Source: CAYYFX01 sp046330135 (GTDB lineage Bacteria; ARS69). Taken from it: 64,000 bases of DNA. Of this stretch, positions 11,774 to 21,870 are shown one piece after another. Position 1 is the first letter of the stretch; every line of letters starts with the position of its first letter. Location of the stretch: positions 1 to 64,000 of the forward strand of contig JAXLTI010000010.1 in NCBI GenBank assembly GCA_046330135.1. Direction: 5' to 3'. The notes below the pieces were generated by a model. That model was not told the DNA's origin. It searched no databases and saw only the letters and a program-made list of their open reading frames with translations. A program made the position numbers and the translations under genes.

Positions 11774-13243
11774 ATGTCCATCCTGCGCTCGCTCGTGCGG
11801 AACTCGACGCTCCTTCTCGTGGGCACCGCCTGCGCGAAGGCGCTCGTCCTCGTGGCGACGCTCATCCTTGGACGCCGCCTGGGACCCGATGGATTCGGGC
11901 TCTACTCGCTCGTCTTCGCCTACCTCGCCTTCTTCGAGCTGTTCGCGGACGCCGGCCTCGACGCGCTGCTCGTCCGCGACCTCGCCCGCCCGCCTGCCGA
12001 CGGGCGGCGGCGCCTCGGCGACGCGCTGATCCTCCGGGCGGTCCTCGTCGTGGTGACGGTGCCCGTGGCGGCGCTCTTCTTCCCGGTCTTCACGCATCGT
12101 CCCGAGGGCGCGCTCCTCGTGGTGCTCGGCGGCGCCGCGCTCGTGTCGTCGAACCGGCGGGCGTCCCTGCGCACGCTCGTGGAGGCGCCGTACCGAGCGA
12201 GCCTCGACATGGCTCTCCCCACGCTGCTCGGAGTGCTCGCCGAGGTGCTCCACGTGGGGATCCTCGGCGTGCTGATCGCGCGGGCGGGCGTGGCCGGCGC
12301 GGTGAGCGCGCAGACCCTCGCCTCGCTGCCCTTCCTGGCGATCCTCGCCTTCTTCTCGGCGCGCCGGCTGCGCCCCGAGATCCGCTTCGACGGCGCCCGC
12401 CTCCGCGCGCTCTTCGGGACGGCGGCGCCGCTCCTCGGCGGGCTGGCCGTGAACGTGGTGCTGGCGCGCGCCGACGCCGTGATGCTCCAGCTGATGCGCG
12501 GTACGCGCGACGTGGGCCTCTACACGGCGCCGGTGCGCATCGTGGAGATCGCGAACCTGCTGCCGATCCTCCTGATGACCTCGGTCTTCCCGCTGTTCGC
12601 GGCAAGCCACCCGCAGGATCCGACCCGCGTGGACCGCCTCTTCCGCGGGAGCCTCCGCACCCTCGTCACGGCGCTGGTGCCTCTCGTGGCCGCGCAGATC
12701 GTCTTCGCGGCGCAGCTCGTCGAGCGGCTGTTCGGGATGCCGTACGCCGAGTCGATTCCCGTGCTGCCGGCGCTCGCGCTCTCGGAGATCTTCGTCTTCT
12801 GCGACATCGTGCTGACGTCTCGACTCGTGGCCACCGGCGCCGAGCGACGCAACTTCGGGCTGCTCGGGATCGCGGCGGCGGCGAACGTGGGCGCGAACCT
12901 GTGGCTGATCCCGCACTGGGGGCCGCGCGGCGCCGCGGCCGCGAACCTCTTCGCGTACGCGGTTCGGCTGATCGCCGGCTTCGCCTTCCGGGACGTCCGG
13001 GCGACGTCCCGAATCGCGGTGTTCGCGATCCTGCCGTCGATCGGCGCCGGAATCGTGGCGTTCGCCCCCTCCATCCTGATGGCGCACCACCGGATCATCG
13101 CCTTCGCCTTCGGCCTCGCGATCTACCCGGTGGCGCTCTACCTCGTGGGCGGGTTGAGCCTCCAGGACCTCGTCCACCTCCGCGGCGCGGTGCGCTCGGC
13201 GGCGGCCACACCGGACGTTCCCCGCAGCGGAGACGGGGCGTAG
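11774..13243 (+). CDS. Polysaccharide/oligosaccharide flippase, MATE/Wzx-like
   Basis: This 489-residue integral inner-membrane protein has about 12-14 hydrophobic segments. The opening (SLVRNSTLLLVGTACAK) and the LGRRLGPDGFGLYSLVFAY segment are typical of Wzx/RfbX lipid-linked oligosaccharide flippases. It would move undecaprenyl-linked glycan units across the inner membrane. ATG at 11774 is preferred over far-upstream in-frame starts because it opens directly on the first membrane helix. It is divergent from metH and sits 1 nt before another possible start (13245) for the next gene. No polymerase (Wzy) or priming transferase is present beside it, so the glycan is unknown. Confidence 0.85.
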   Translation: MSILRSLVRNSTLLLVGTACAKALVLVATLILGRRLGPDGFGLYSLVFAYLAFFELFADAGLDALLVRDLARPPADGRRRLGDALILRAVLVVVTVPVAALFFPVFTHRPEGALLVVLGGAALVSSNRRASLRTLVEAPYRASLDMALPTLLGVLAEVLHVGILGVLIARAGVAGAVSAQTLASLPFLAILAFFSARRLRPEIRFDGARLRALFGTAAPLLGGLAVNVVLARADAVMLQLMRGTRDVGLYTAPVRIVEIANLLPILLMTSVFPLFAASHPQDPTRVDRLFRGSLRTLVTALVPLVAAQIVFAAQLVERLFGMPYAESIPVLPALALSEIFVFCDIVLTSRLVATGAERRNFGLLGIAAAANVGANLWLIPHWGPRGAAAANLFAYAVRLIAGFAFRDVRATSRIAVFAILPSIGAGIVAFAPSILMAHHRIIAFAFGLAIYPVALYLVGGLSLQDLVHLRGAVRSAAATPDVPRSGDGA

Positions 13244-13332
13244 AATGACCCGTTCGATCCAGGGGAGACCATCGTCCGTCGAGACGCCGTCCACGGGGGC
13301 GAGGCTCCGGCGTGCCGGCGACGGGAGGCGAA

Positions 13333-13356
13333 ATGACCCCGGGGGTGGCGAAGTGA
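13333..13356 (+). other. Possible 7-codon leader ORF before the 13353 gene
   Basis: A GGGAGG Shine-Dalgarno at 13323-13328 precedes ATG at 13333, which encodes only MTPGVAK. Its TGA (13354-13356) overlaps the GTG start at 13353. Such a mini-cistron could couple translation to the downstream gene. It may equally be chance. Confidence 0.25.
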
Positions 13357-14645
13357 TTCCGTCTCGAGTGCGCAGGGCCGGCTTGCTCCTGCTCGCGGCC
13401 GGGCTCGTGACGGGCGCCGCACCTTCGGCCGCGCCGCTTGCCGGCCATCCCGTCGTGGCGCCCGGGGCGCCGCCGTTGACTCGCCTCCCGGTAGCCGCCG
13501 TCCGCGACATGGACGCGAACGGCCGCCTGCTCCAGCACGGGATCCCCATCTCGCCCGAGGCGTTCTCCTCCGACGGCTTCCACTTCGCGTACCTCAACTA
13601 CGTGCGCGGCGGGTTCCTGCGCCGCAAGCCGCAGCGCTGCGCGTTCCTCCTCGACATGGGCGCCGGCGAGAATCGCGCGCTGCCCACCCCGGACGGCGCG
13701 GCCACGCGCATCGCCGGCTGGGACCCGAGCGGCCGGTATCTCCTCGTGGAGTCGACGAAGCCGGACATCCTCTCCGCGGTCACCGGCACCTGGACCACCT
13801 TCCACTGGATCTTCGACGCGGTGACCTCGAAGTTCGTGGCGCGCAATCCGTTCACCGGCATGCGCGACGGCAAGCGCTTCCGCTGGAAGGTGAAGGACGT
13901 GTACCACGGCGCGTGGGACGGCCAGCGCGACGCGAAGGTGTGGGCGCTCTACGACGGCGAGCTGGCCGCCGCCTACCAGACTCGCGAGCGGGAGATCGAG
14001 GAGGAGGACGGCCGCCGCGCGACGCTCGCCGCCCGGCTCGCCGCGGGCACCGGGGGGAAGCCCGAGCGGATCCTCGCCGAGTCGCTGACGCGGCTCGACG
14101 GACGGTGGACCCAGCGCGGTCAACGCGACCCGGTGATCTCGGATCTCTTCGGCGATCGGCCCGCGCTCTTCTGTCGCTTCGGGGAGGAGTGGCACGAGGT
14201 CCAGCGCGAGACGGAGCACGTGGCCGTGCTGGACCGCGATCTCGCGCTGCTCACCGGGCACGGCGGCGCGCAGGTCGTCTTGAACGTCGCGCGCGGGGAG
14301 ATCCTTCCGCTCCCGCCGGCGCCCGAGGGCTTCGCCGCCGTCCTGGACAAGCGCTGGGATCGCGGCGGCCAGTTCTACGACGAGAACGACCCGCTGCCGC
14401 GGGACCTCCAGTACCGGCGCGCCTGGGATCCCACCCAGGGGACGGCCTACTACTTCAACTACGTGACGCCGGACGGCGCCCACCTGCTGCTGATCTACCC
14501 CTTCGGGCCGGAGCATCGCGTCCTGCGCGTCGTGGATCTTCCGGAGTCCTGGCACGAGCCGGCGCACTCCGGTCCCGATCAGGCCGCTGCGGACTCGCTC
14601 AGCTCTCCCGCCTCGACGACCTCGCCGAAGGCTTCGGCCGGTTGA
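13353..14645 (+). CDS. Secreted protein of unknown function
   Basis: This 430-residue protein is probably exported. RRAGLLLLAAGLVTGAAPSAAPLA immediately after the GTG start resembles a signal peptide with cleavage near residue 25. The body holds WD-like, beta-propeller-flavoured phrases (IAGWDPSGRYLLVES, GHGGAQVVLNVARGE, FNYVTPDGAHLLLIYPF), suggesting repeated beta-sheet units. I do not recognise the family and see no catalytic motif. An alternative ATG at 13245 adds 36 residues before the hydrophobic stretch, which would make a poor signal peptide, so GTG 13353 is preferred. The 3' end overlaps the convergent SDR gene by 47 nt. Confidence 0.62.
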   Translation: MIPSRVRRAGLLLLAAGLVTGAAPSAAPLAGHPVVAPGAPPLTRLPVAAVRDMDANGRLLQHGIPISPEAFSSDGFHFAYLNYVRGGFLRRKPQRCAFLLDMGAGENRALPTPDGAATRIAGWDPSGRYLLVESTKPDILSAVTGTWTTFHWIFDAVTSKFVARNPFTGMRDGKRFRWKVKDVYHGAWDGQRDAKVWALYDGELAAAYQTREREIEEEDGRRATLAARLAAGTGGKPERILAESLTRLDGRWTQRGQRDPVISDLFGDRPALFCRFGEEWHEVQRETEHVAVLDRDLALLTGHGGAQVVLNVARGEILPLPPAPEGFAAVLDKRWDRGGQFYDENDPLPRDLQYRRAWDPTQGTAYYFNYVTPDGAHLLLIYPFGPEHRVLRVVDLPESWHEPAHSGPDQAAADSLSSPASTTSPKASAG

Positions 14646-15423
14646 CGTTCCCGGCGACGCTCGCCGCCCACGACGCGGGCAAGAGCGCCGTTCCCAGATG
14701 GTGGAGCTTGTTCAGCGCGCCCACCACGATCACGCGCTGGCCGCGGTCGAGGCCCTTGAGACACTCCTTCGCGACGTACGCCGCGGAGTGCTCGGGGAAT
14801 CGCTCGGCGCGCTGGGCGGCCACGCCGGACGAGCGGAGGAAGGCGGTGGAGGTGGTTCCGGGGCAGCACACCGAGACGCGAACGCCCGTCCCCTGCAGCT
14901 CCACGTCGAGCGCGTGGGTCCAGGAAATCAGGAACGCCTTCGTGGCGCCGTAGGTGCCGAGCCACGGCGTGGGCGCGAAGCCGGCGGTCGAGGCCACGTG
15001 GAGGATGCGGCCGTGACGCCTCCGGATCATGCCGGGCAGGAAGAGCGCGGTGAGGATGGTCGGGGCGATCGTGTTGAGGCGGATCATCTCCGCTTCGCGC
15101 GCGATCCCCTGATTCGCGAAGGGGCCGTAGATCCCGATCCCCGCGTTGTTGACGAGGAGATCCACGGTGAGGTCGATCGCACCGAGCGCTTCCGCGAGAC
15201 GCGTCTCGCCGTCCTTGGCCGCGAGATCCACCGCGATCGGCACGGCCCGGATGCGATGCGCCGCCGTCAGCTGACGCGCGAGGATGTGCAGGTTGTCTTC
15301 CGAGCGCGCCACGAGAATGAGGTTCATCTCGCGGGCGGCGAGCAGACGGGCGATCTCGAGCCCGATGCCCCCGCTCGCTCCCGTGACGAGCGCCGCCCCG
15401 CCCCAGCCGCGAAACTCCGCCAT
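14599..15423 (-). CDS. Short-chain dehydrogenase/reductase
   Basis: This 274-residue classical SDR is an NAD(P)-dependent oxidoreductase with a Rossmann fold. The nucleotide-binding motif TGASGGIG is near residue 15, followed by NNAGIGIYG, catalytic Ser in VASTAGF, and the YGATK active-site Tyr-Lys pair near residue 160. The start ATG at 15423 has GGGGGAGG upstream. The C-terminus is basic and carries a hydrophobic patch, as in the DltE/YqjQ-like subgroup that acts on ketoacyl or sterol-like substrates. No substrate can be assigned. It is convergent and overlaps the previous gene by 47 nt. Confidence 0.88.
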   Translation of the reverse strand: MAEFRGWGGAALVTGASGGIGLEIARLLAAREMNLILVARSEDNLHILARQLTAAHRIRAVPIAVDLAAKDGETRLAEALGAIDLTVDLLVNNAGIGIYGPFANQGIAREAEMIRLNTIAPTILTALFLPGMIRRRHGRILHVASTAGFAPTPWLGTYGATKAFLISWTHALDVELQGTGVRVSVCCPGTTSTAFLRSSGVAAQRAERFPEHSAAYVAKECLKGLDRGQRVIVVGALNKLHHLGTALLPASWAASVAGNVNRPKPSARSSRRES

Positions 15424-15543
15424 CGCCTCCCCCCGTCGACCGGCGAGAGAATCGACGATCCGCCCCGAGGGCGCAAGCGCCGCCGGCCCGCCGCGCCGAG
15501 CGACATCCGCCCACGAAGTCCCCGTCTGCGCTAGAGTGAGGAC

Positions 15544-16380
15544 GTGACCCTTCGGATCGGCTCCCCGAGGCCCGGCCTTCTCGCGCTCGTCGCGTGCGCG
15601 GCGCTCGCGTGCGTCGGCGGAACGGCGAGGGTCGTGCGGGCCGCGACCGAGCCTCCCGCGACGCCCGACTCCACGCCGGCGGCGCAAGTCCCGCCCGCGG
15701 CTGCGGCCGTTCCGCGCGCCGTGACGCACCCGGAGGCTTCGCTCCTCGAGGCGATCGCGAAGGCGGCCGGCGGACGGGACGCGGTCTCCGCGTGGAAGTG
15801 CCTCGTCCTGCGCGGGAAGGTCCTGCCGCTCATCGAGGGGCCCACCTCCACCGTCCGGGTCGAGCTGGATCTCGCGGGCTCGATGCGCGAGGAAACCCGC
15901 GACGCGAGCGGCGTGAGCGTGCACTGGCTCGACGGCCCCCTGGCGTGGAGCGGTCCCGGTCCGCACGCGAAGGCGGCGTCGGCCGAGGTGGCGGCGGACA
16001 TCCGCTTCCGCTTCCACGAGCTAGCCGCCCCGTTCGAGCTGGCGGACGCGGTCGCGGATTCCCTCGAGGATCTCGGGCCGACGCCCGAGAAGTGGAATCG
16101 TCTCGTCCGGCGCTTCGGCGCGGAGCGGATCGCCTACGACGTGGACCCGGCCACGGGCGAGCTGCGACGCGTGACGCGCCTCGAGGCGGACGGCCGGCCC
16201 GCGCGCGCTGCGACCGAGCTCGAGGACTTCCGGGAGATCGGCGGCGTGCGATTGCCGTTCCGGTGGACGTCGATCGTGGACGGGCGAGCGCTCAGCGAGA
16301 TCATCGTGGAGCGCATCGAGCGCGTCGACGATGCCCGGCCGGAAGCGTTTCTCCCGCCGGGAGTGCGCGGCGGGCTCTGA
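15544..16380 (+). CDS. Exported (possible lipoprotein) protein, outer-membrane-sorting-like
   Basis: The 278-residue product opens with a hydrophobic segment containing LVAC, which could serve as a lipobox; otherwise a standard signal peptide would cut near residue 33. The mature part begins with a Pro/Ala/Thr-rich linker. It continues with a globular domain whose pattern (a KAAGGRDAVSAWKCLVLRGK opening and beta-strand pairs such as IAYDVDPATGELRRV and DFREIGGVRLPFRW) resembles LolA-type outer-membrane lipoprotein-sorting folds seen in many diderms. The start is GTG at 15544, with GAGGA upstream. Function is unproven; a lipid-binding periplasmic role is inferred from the fold-like pattern. 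Confidence 0.6.
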   Translation: MTLRIGSPRPGLLALVACAALACVGGTARVVRAATEPPATPDSTPAAQVPPAAAAVPRAVTHPEASLLEAIAKAAGGRDAVSAWKCLVLRGKVLPLIEGPTSTVRVELDLAGSMREETRDASGVSVHWLDGPLAWSGPGPHAKAASAEVAADIRFRFHELAAPFELADAVADSLEDLGPTPEKWNRLVRRFGAERIAYDVDPATGELRRVTRLEADGRPARAATELEDFREIGGVRLPFRWTSIVDGRALSEIIVERIERVDDARPEAFLPPGVRGGL

Positions 16381-16462
16381 CCGGAAGCGGCCCGCCCCGG
16401 CAAGCGCGCGACAGACTCCAACCGGACGCGTCTCGCCGACCGCTGCGCGCGGCTTCGAGAAG

Positions 16463-17005
16463 CTACGACTCCGCCCGTTGCTCCCGGCGGCGCCGGATGT
16501 CGCCGCGCATGCGCTCGAGGTCGCGCCGGTCCCGCACCAGGACGACGTGCGGTCGCGACACGGTCACCGGAAAGAGGCTCGGGTGAACGTCGAGCTCGAG
16601 GAGCACGCCGTCGCCCTCCTGCCGGCCGTCCCAGTGCACGCGCATTCGCCGGCGGCCTTCGCGCAGGACCCACGTGCCCGAAGCGTTCCGCAGGTCGCGA
16701 ATGTCACGGTCGAGCAGCAGGTTCTCGATCTCGCGGACGGCGCACTGGTCCGTGGTTTCCAGATCGATGAAGCGGCTCGAGAGGAACGGCAGGTACGCGA
16801 TGGCGAAGGCGACGATCAGCCAACCGGGCAGCGGCAGGTAGCCCTCGCGCAGCACGAACGCGTAGGCGCCGAGGAGCCCCCCGAGCACGAACACGCCGTA
16901 GACCGGACGCCCCACCTTGCGCCCGCCCCACTCGACGTCGCGGTCCAGGATCGCGATCGTCGCTCCCGCCGCCAGCGCAGCCGCCGCGCACCAGAGCCAT
17001 TCCAT
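16463..17005 (-). CDS. Membrane protein of unknown function
   Basis: This 180-residue protein has three N-terminal hydrophobic segments (about residues 1-20, 35-55 and 60-78). A soluble C-terminal half rich in Arg and acidic residues follows, ending RRRREQRAES. The soluble part has beta-like segments (RDLRNASGTWVLREGRRRM, LLELDVHPSLFPVTV) but no motif I recognise. It is on the same strand as and 102 bp downstream of the single-pass protein at 17108-17599, so the two may be co-transcribed. Confidence 0.6.
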   Translation of the reverse strand: MEWLWCAAAALAAGATIAILDRDVEWGGRKVGRPVYGVFVLGGLLGAYAFVLREGYLPLPGWLIVAFAIAYLPFLSSRFIDLETTDQCAVREIENLLLDRDIRDLRNASGTWVLREGRRRMRVHWDGRQEGDGVLLELDVHPSLFPVTVSRPHVVLVRDRRDLERMRGDIRRRREQRAES

Positions 17006-17107
17006 CGTCGCCTCCGAGGGAGAATCGGCCGGCGCCCGCGTCGGAATGAGGCGCTCGCGGAGCCCGTCTCGGCGCGGAAGCGCGAACGGCGGGGCCCGCG
17101 CCGACGC

Positions 17108-17599
17108 TCACTTGTGCAGCGGTCGTGCCTCGGGGGGCGCCGCGCCGGGACCCAGGCCGCGCGTGTCCACGGCGAACTTGAACCGCCCGTAAGCGGAAGA
17201 GGCCCGCGGTCGTCCGTGAGAGACCTCGCGTACGCGCCAGAGCAGCTCTTCCCCGGCCGGAACGCCCTGGAAGACCTCCGACGGTTCCACCTCGATCGAG
17301 GAGCCGCGAACCGGGCTCGATTGCCACAGGGGCTCGAGCGTGGAGCGGTAGATCGCGACCTGCGAGAGATCCACGTCGGTGCCGCCCGGCGTCCAGCGGA
17401 AGACCTTCGGCGGCGCCGGCAGCGGTCCTTGCGGCTCGCCGAGCGTGGGCAGCGGGGTGTCGGCCGGGACGGCGCCGGAGGGCTCCGGACGAAAGCCCTG
17501 GACCGCGCCCCCGAGCGCGACCAGGAGGATCCCGGCCACGACGAAGACGGCGCTCCAGACGCGCGCGGGGACTTCGACGGGGTCGCGAGGCTCGCTCAT
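17108..17599 (-). CDS. Single-pass anchored protein of unknown function
   Basis: This 163-residue protein has a short cytoplasmic N-terminus and one transmembrane helix (about residues 14-36, VWSAVFVVAGILLVALGGAV). A Pro-rich spacer and a beta-rich extracytoplasmic domain of about 110 residues follow. The domain contains VFRWTPGGTDVDLSQVAIYRS and ELLWRVREV, a pattern like a fibronectin-III or anti-sigma extracellular sandwich domain. I do not recognise a family. It sits between the LysR gene and the membrane protein at 16463 on the same strand. Confidence 0.6.
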   Translation of the reverse strand: MSEPRDPVEVPARVWSAVFVVAGILLVALGGAVQGFRPEPSGAVPADTPLPTLGEPQGPLPAPPKVFRWTPGGTDVDLSQVAIYRSTLEPLWQSSPVRGSSIEVEPSEVFQGVPAGEELLWRVREVSHGRPRASSAYGRFKFAVDTRGLGPGAAPPEARPLHK

Positions 17600-17633
17600 G
17601 AGGCCCGGCAGTCTAGCGCCCCGTCGCCCGCGG

Positions 17634-18551
17634 TCAAGCCGGGGCGTCGACGTTGCGGATGGCCTCCAGCAACTCCAGGAAGGCCGCCGCCGCGGGCGAC
17701 GCGGTTCGACGCGCGTGCCGCACCACGCCGAGGATGCGCTCGAGGCGCCGGCCCTGCACGTTGAGCGCGGCGAGCTTGCGTGCCCGCACCTCCGCCACGA
17801 CGGAGCGCGCCGGCAGCACGGACGCGCCGAGCCCCACGGCGACGAGGCGCTTGATGGCGTCCGGGCTCGACATCTCCATCGCGACCCGCGGCGAGAGCCC
17901 CTCGTCGCGGAAGAGCGCGTCCACGGCGCGGCGCGTCACCGAGTCGCGCTTGAACGCGAGGAGCGGGACCGTGGCGAGATCCGCGAGCGTCACGCGCCGC
18001 TTGCGCGCCAGGGGATCCGTTCCCGAGACCACGAACTCCAGCGGCTCGCGGAAGAAGGGCGACGCCGTGAAGCCGTCCGGCACCGTGGCCTCCACGTCGC
18101 CGACCCGGAGCGAGACGATGGCCAGCTCGAGCGCGCCGGCGCTCAGCAGCGAGATCAGCGGCTCGGATCCCTCCACGTGAACGGAAAGCTCCGCATCCGG
18201 GTGGCGCTTGCGGAACGCGCGGTAGACCTTCGGCAGGACGTAGATGCTGGCGACGTCGGTCGTGCCCAGCTCGAGGCGCCCGCGCACGACTCCGCGACCG
18301 CGATCCAGGAGCGAGGGCAAGGCGTCCAGATCCGCCAGGGCGCGACGTGCGGGCTCCAGCAGGTCCCGCCCCGCGGGCGTGAGCGCGATCTGCCGCCCCG
18401 CCCGGTCGAAGAGCTTCGCCGAGAGGCTGCGCTCGAGCGCGGCGATCCCCTGCGAGACCGCCGGCTGGCTCACCGCGAGCCGCCCGGCCGCCGCGCGGAA
18501 GGAGCGGGCGTCGGCGACGGCGACGAAGTAGCGAAGGCCCCGGGCGTCCAT
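17634..18551 (-). CDS. LysR-family transcriptional regulator
   Basis: This 305-residue regulator has the N-terminal winged HTH (residues about 1-60; FVAVADARSFRAAAGRLAVSQPAVSQGI is cut here for length, key SQPAVSQ). A typical effector-binding domain of two Rossmann-like lobes follows, including LELGTTDVASIYVLP and LAIVSLRVGD. The start is ATG at 18551, where the HTH alignment begins. It is divergent from inositol-phosphate synthase, and an ATAAT-N5-ATTAT dyad lies 10 nt upstream, so autoregulation and control of the divergent gene are likely. The effector is unknown. Confidence 0.9.
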   Translation of the reverse strand: MDARGLRYFVAVADARSFRAAAGRLAVSQPAVSQGIAALERSLSAKLFDRAGRQIALTPAGRDLLEPARRALADLDALPSLLDRGRGVVRGRLELGTTDVASIYVLPKVYRAFRKRHPDAELSVHVEGSEPLISLLSAGALELAIVSLRVGDVEATVPDGFTASPFFREPLEFVVSGTDPLARKRRVTLADLATVPLLAFKRDSVTRRAVDALFRDEGLSPRVAMEMSSPDAIKRLVAVGLGASVLPARSVVAEVRARKLAALNVQGRRLERILGVVRHARRTASPAAAAFLELLEAIRNVDAPA

Positions 18552-18560
18552 GCTCGATAT

Positions 18561-18575
18561 ATAATCATGTATTAT
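18561..18575. promoter_or_regulatory. LysR-type operator candidate (T-N11-A dyad)
   Basis: The sequence ATAATCATGTATTAT is a perfect 5-5-5 dyad containing T-N11-A, the classical LysR box. It lies in an AT-rich island of a GC-rich genome, 10 nt upstream of the LysR start and about 120 nt upstream of the inositol-phosphate synthase start. GATAT copies flank it on both sides. Confidence 0.6.
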
Positions 18576-18694
18576 CGATATGACAAGAAAGATTGATTGG
18601 ACCGATCGCTCGGGGCGGCCGTAGCTTCCCGGAAAGCGCCCCGCCCCCGCCCGCCCGGGTGGCACCGCGGGACCGATCGGTCGAAGGAGGCCGC

Positions 18695-20002
<1,308 letters not shown>

Positions 20003-20029
20003 GCTCGAGGGGCGAGGTCCGCGGGAATC

Positions 20030-20061
20030 GGGAGCGCGCGGCGGCTGCGTCGCGCGCTCCC
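20030..20061. terminator. Convergent hairpin terminator candidate
   Basis: A perfect 10-bp stem GGGAGCGCGC/GCGCGCTCCC with a 12-nt loop lies between the ends of ino1 (+) and the beta-barrel gene (-). It is placed to stop transcription from both sides; no strong T-tract is seen. Confidence 0.5.
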
Positions 20062-20098
20062 CTCGTTCACGGCGGCGACGCGCCCGCCCCGGAGCGCC

Positions 20099-20671
20099 CT
20101 ACCAGAACCAATCGAAGTCCAGGCTCCCGCCCACCATGTTCTCGGAGCCGAGCGTGTCGAGGCTCATGTAGGAGAACTCGGCCTGCGGGCCGATCGCGAA
20201 CTTCTTCGTCAGGCGCCACTCGTAGCCCGCGGCCGCGAGGAGCCCGAATCCCGTCTCGTCGTGCGTGGCCTTGAACCCGCCGAAGTCCACCTCGGCGCTC
20301 GCGGTCCCGAAGCCCAGGCCGCCGCGCAGGAAGCCGCCGCCCGCGTTCGGGTACCACGTGAGCGCGGCCGTCGCGGTCGAGAACGTCACGGTCAGGTCGC
20401 CGATCGGACTGGTCTCGGACTTCGTCCACCCGTTGCCCTCGAACGCGAGGACAAGGTCCGGCTGGACGGCGTATCCGATGCGGAAGTTGCCGGTCACGCC
20501 GCTCTCGCGGCTGTCGCCATCCTTGATGCCCGAGCTGCCGCCGCCGGCGCCGAAGCCGATCATGAAGCCGTTGCGATCGTTGGGATGGGTGCCGGCCCGC
20601 GAGGCGGGCGCGAGAGCGAGAGCGGCCGAGGCGCAGACGACGAAGACGCCGGCGCGGACGATTGGACGCAT
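20099..20671 (-). CDS. Outer-membrane beta-barrel protein
   Basis: This 190-residue protein has a signal peptide (VRAGVFVVCASAALALAPAS then RAG) followed by alternating amphipathic strands rich in Gly and aromatic residues. The C-terminus is DFDWFW, ending in an aromatic residue, the usual BAM signature for outer-membrane barrels. Length and strand pattern fit an 8-stranded OmpA/OmpW-like porin-family barrel. ATG at 20671 is chosen over an upstream in-frame start because it begins the signal peptide. No ligand can be predicted. Confidence 0.8.
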   Translation of the reverse strand: MRPIVRAGVFVVCASAALALAPASRAGTHPNDRNGFMIGFGAGGGSSGIKDGDSRESGVTGNFRIGYAVQPDLVLAFEGNGWTKSETSPIGDLTVTFSTATAALTWYPNAGGGFLRGGLGFGTASAEVDFGGFKATHDETGFGLLAAAGYEWRLTKKFAIGPQAEFSYMSLDTLGSENMVGGSLDFDWFW

Positions 20672-20916
20672 GGCGGGTCCCCTCCTCAGGGTCCAGGGGC
20701 GGCGCCGCGGCGATGCGTCGACGGATCCGCGATGCGGGGCGCCGAACGCGCGCATCGTAGGGGCGCCGGGTTCCTCGGGCAAGCGCCCGATCGCCGCCGT
20801 CGCGGCGCGCGCGGCGACCCGAGGTCGCGCCATTCGCGAAGGCGGTCGAGGTCAGCGGAGGAGCGGTGACCTCGCGGCTTGACCGCGCTTCCCGCGCGAA
20901 CGTAGCGTTGCTCGCC

Positions 20917-21870
20917 ATGCCGATCCTCGTCGCTCCCTATCAGCCGCGCGATCGCGACGCGTGGCGCGATCTCCTGCGCGATCCGGCGCTCGCCCGCGAC
21001 TTCGCGCCGCAGCTCGCGAGCGGCGAGATGGAAGATCCCCTCGCCCATCCGATCCTCCATCCGGGAGGCGTCTGGCTCGCACGCGAGGGCGGCGCGGTCG
21101 TGGGCTTCGGGATGCTCCTCGCCCTGCCGTCGGCGCACGGGCCGTGGGCCATGGTCCGTCTGGGCGTGCGTGCCGCCCATCGGCGGCGCGGGATCGGCGC
21201 GGCGCTGCTCGCCGAGGTCGAGCGCGCTCTCGCCGCGATTCCCCCCGAGCGCGCCCCGTTCCTCCTCGCCGCAGCCGCGGGGCTGCCCGCGGAGGAAGCG
21301 CGCACCTTCCTCGAGGGACACGGCTTCCGGCACTTCCGCTTCTGGTGGTACCTGGAGCGTCCCCTCGGACCGGTGGGCGACTTCGCGTGGCCGCCCGATG
21401 CCGAGGCGCGACCGTTCGACGGCACCGAGCTCGCGTTCCGCGAGTGGACCGGCTGCTACAACGACGCGTTCGCGGAGCGCTTCCCGAGCCATCTCGCCAC
21501 GGTGGACGAAGCGCGGCAGATCGCGAACGGGCCCCTCTTCCGCGCGGACGGCCTGCTCTTGATCTGGCGCGGAGAGCGCTGCCTCGGTTTCTGTCGCGAC
21601 ACGATCTTCCCGGACCACGGCGAGGTCGACGTGCTCGCCGTCCGGCCCGAAGCGCAAGGCACGGGGCTCGGGCGCGCGCTCCTGCGCTGGGGCGTGGGCT
21701 GGCTGCAATCCCGAGAGGTGGCCCGCGTGCGATTGCTCGTGGACGGCGAGAACGAGAAGGCGCTGCGCCTCTATCGCTCCGAGGGCTTCGACGTGGCGTC
21801 CACGCGCGCGATGTGGACGCGCCCCGGCCCGGGGCCGGCACGGCCCGCCGCTACGCCTCCCGGCGAGTGA
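20917..21870 (+). CDS. Tandem GNAT acetyltransferase
   Basis: This 317-residue protein contains two GCN5-related N-acetyltransferase domains, about residues 1-150 and 165-305. Each has the acetyl-CoA pyrophosphate-binding motif A: RAAHRRRGIGAALL in the first and RPEAQGTGLGRALL in the second. The two-domain arrangement resembles mycothiol synthase MshD, but no other mycothiol gene is nearby, so the substrate stays open. ATG at 20917 opens the first domain (MPILVAPYQPRDRD). The end overlaps the convergent saccharopine-dehydrogenase-like gene by 20 nt. Confidence 0.82.
   Translation: MPILVAPYQPRDRDAWRDLLRDPALARDFAPQLASGEMEDPLAHPILHPGGVWLAREGGAVVGFGMLLALPSAHGPWAMVRLGVRAAHRRRGIGAALLAEVERALAAIPPERAPFLLAAAAGLPAEEARTFLEGHGFRHFRFWWYLERPLGPVGDFAWPPDAEARPFDGTELAFREWTGCYNDAFAERFPSHLATVDEARQIANGPLFRADGLLLIWRGERCLGFCRDTIFPDHGEVDVLAVRPEAQGTGLGRALLRWGVGWLQSREVARVRLLVDGENEKALRLYRSEGFDVASTRAMWTRPGPGPARPAATPPGE

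Noticed and set aside
20917..21870. Mycothiol synthase MshD assignment, with ino1 nearby
   Set aside because: The tandem GNAT layout and inositol-phosphate synthase fit mycothiol biosynthesis superficially, but no MshA, MshB or MshC is visible and the lineage guess is not actinobacterial.
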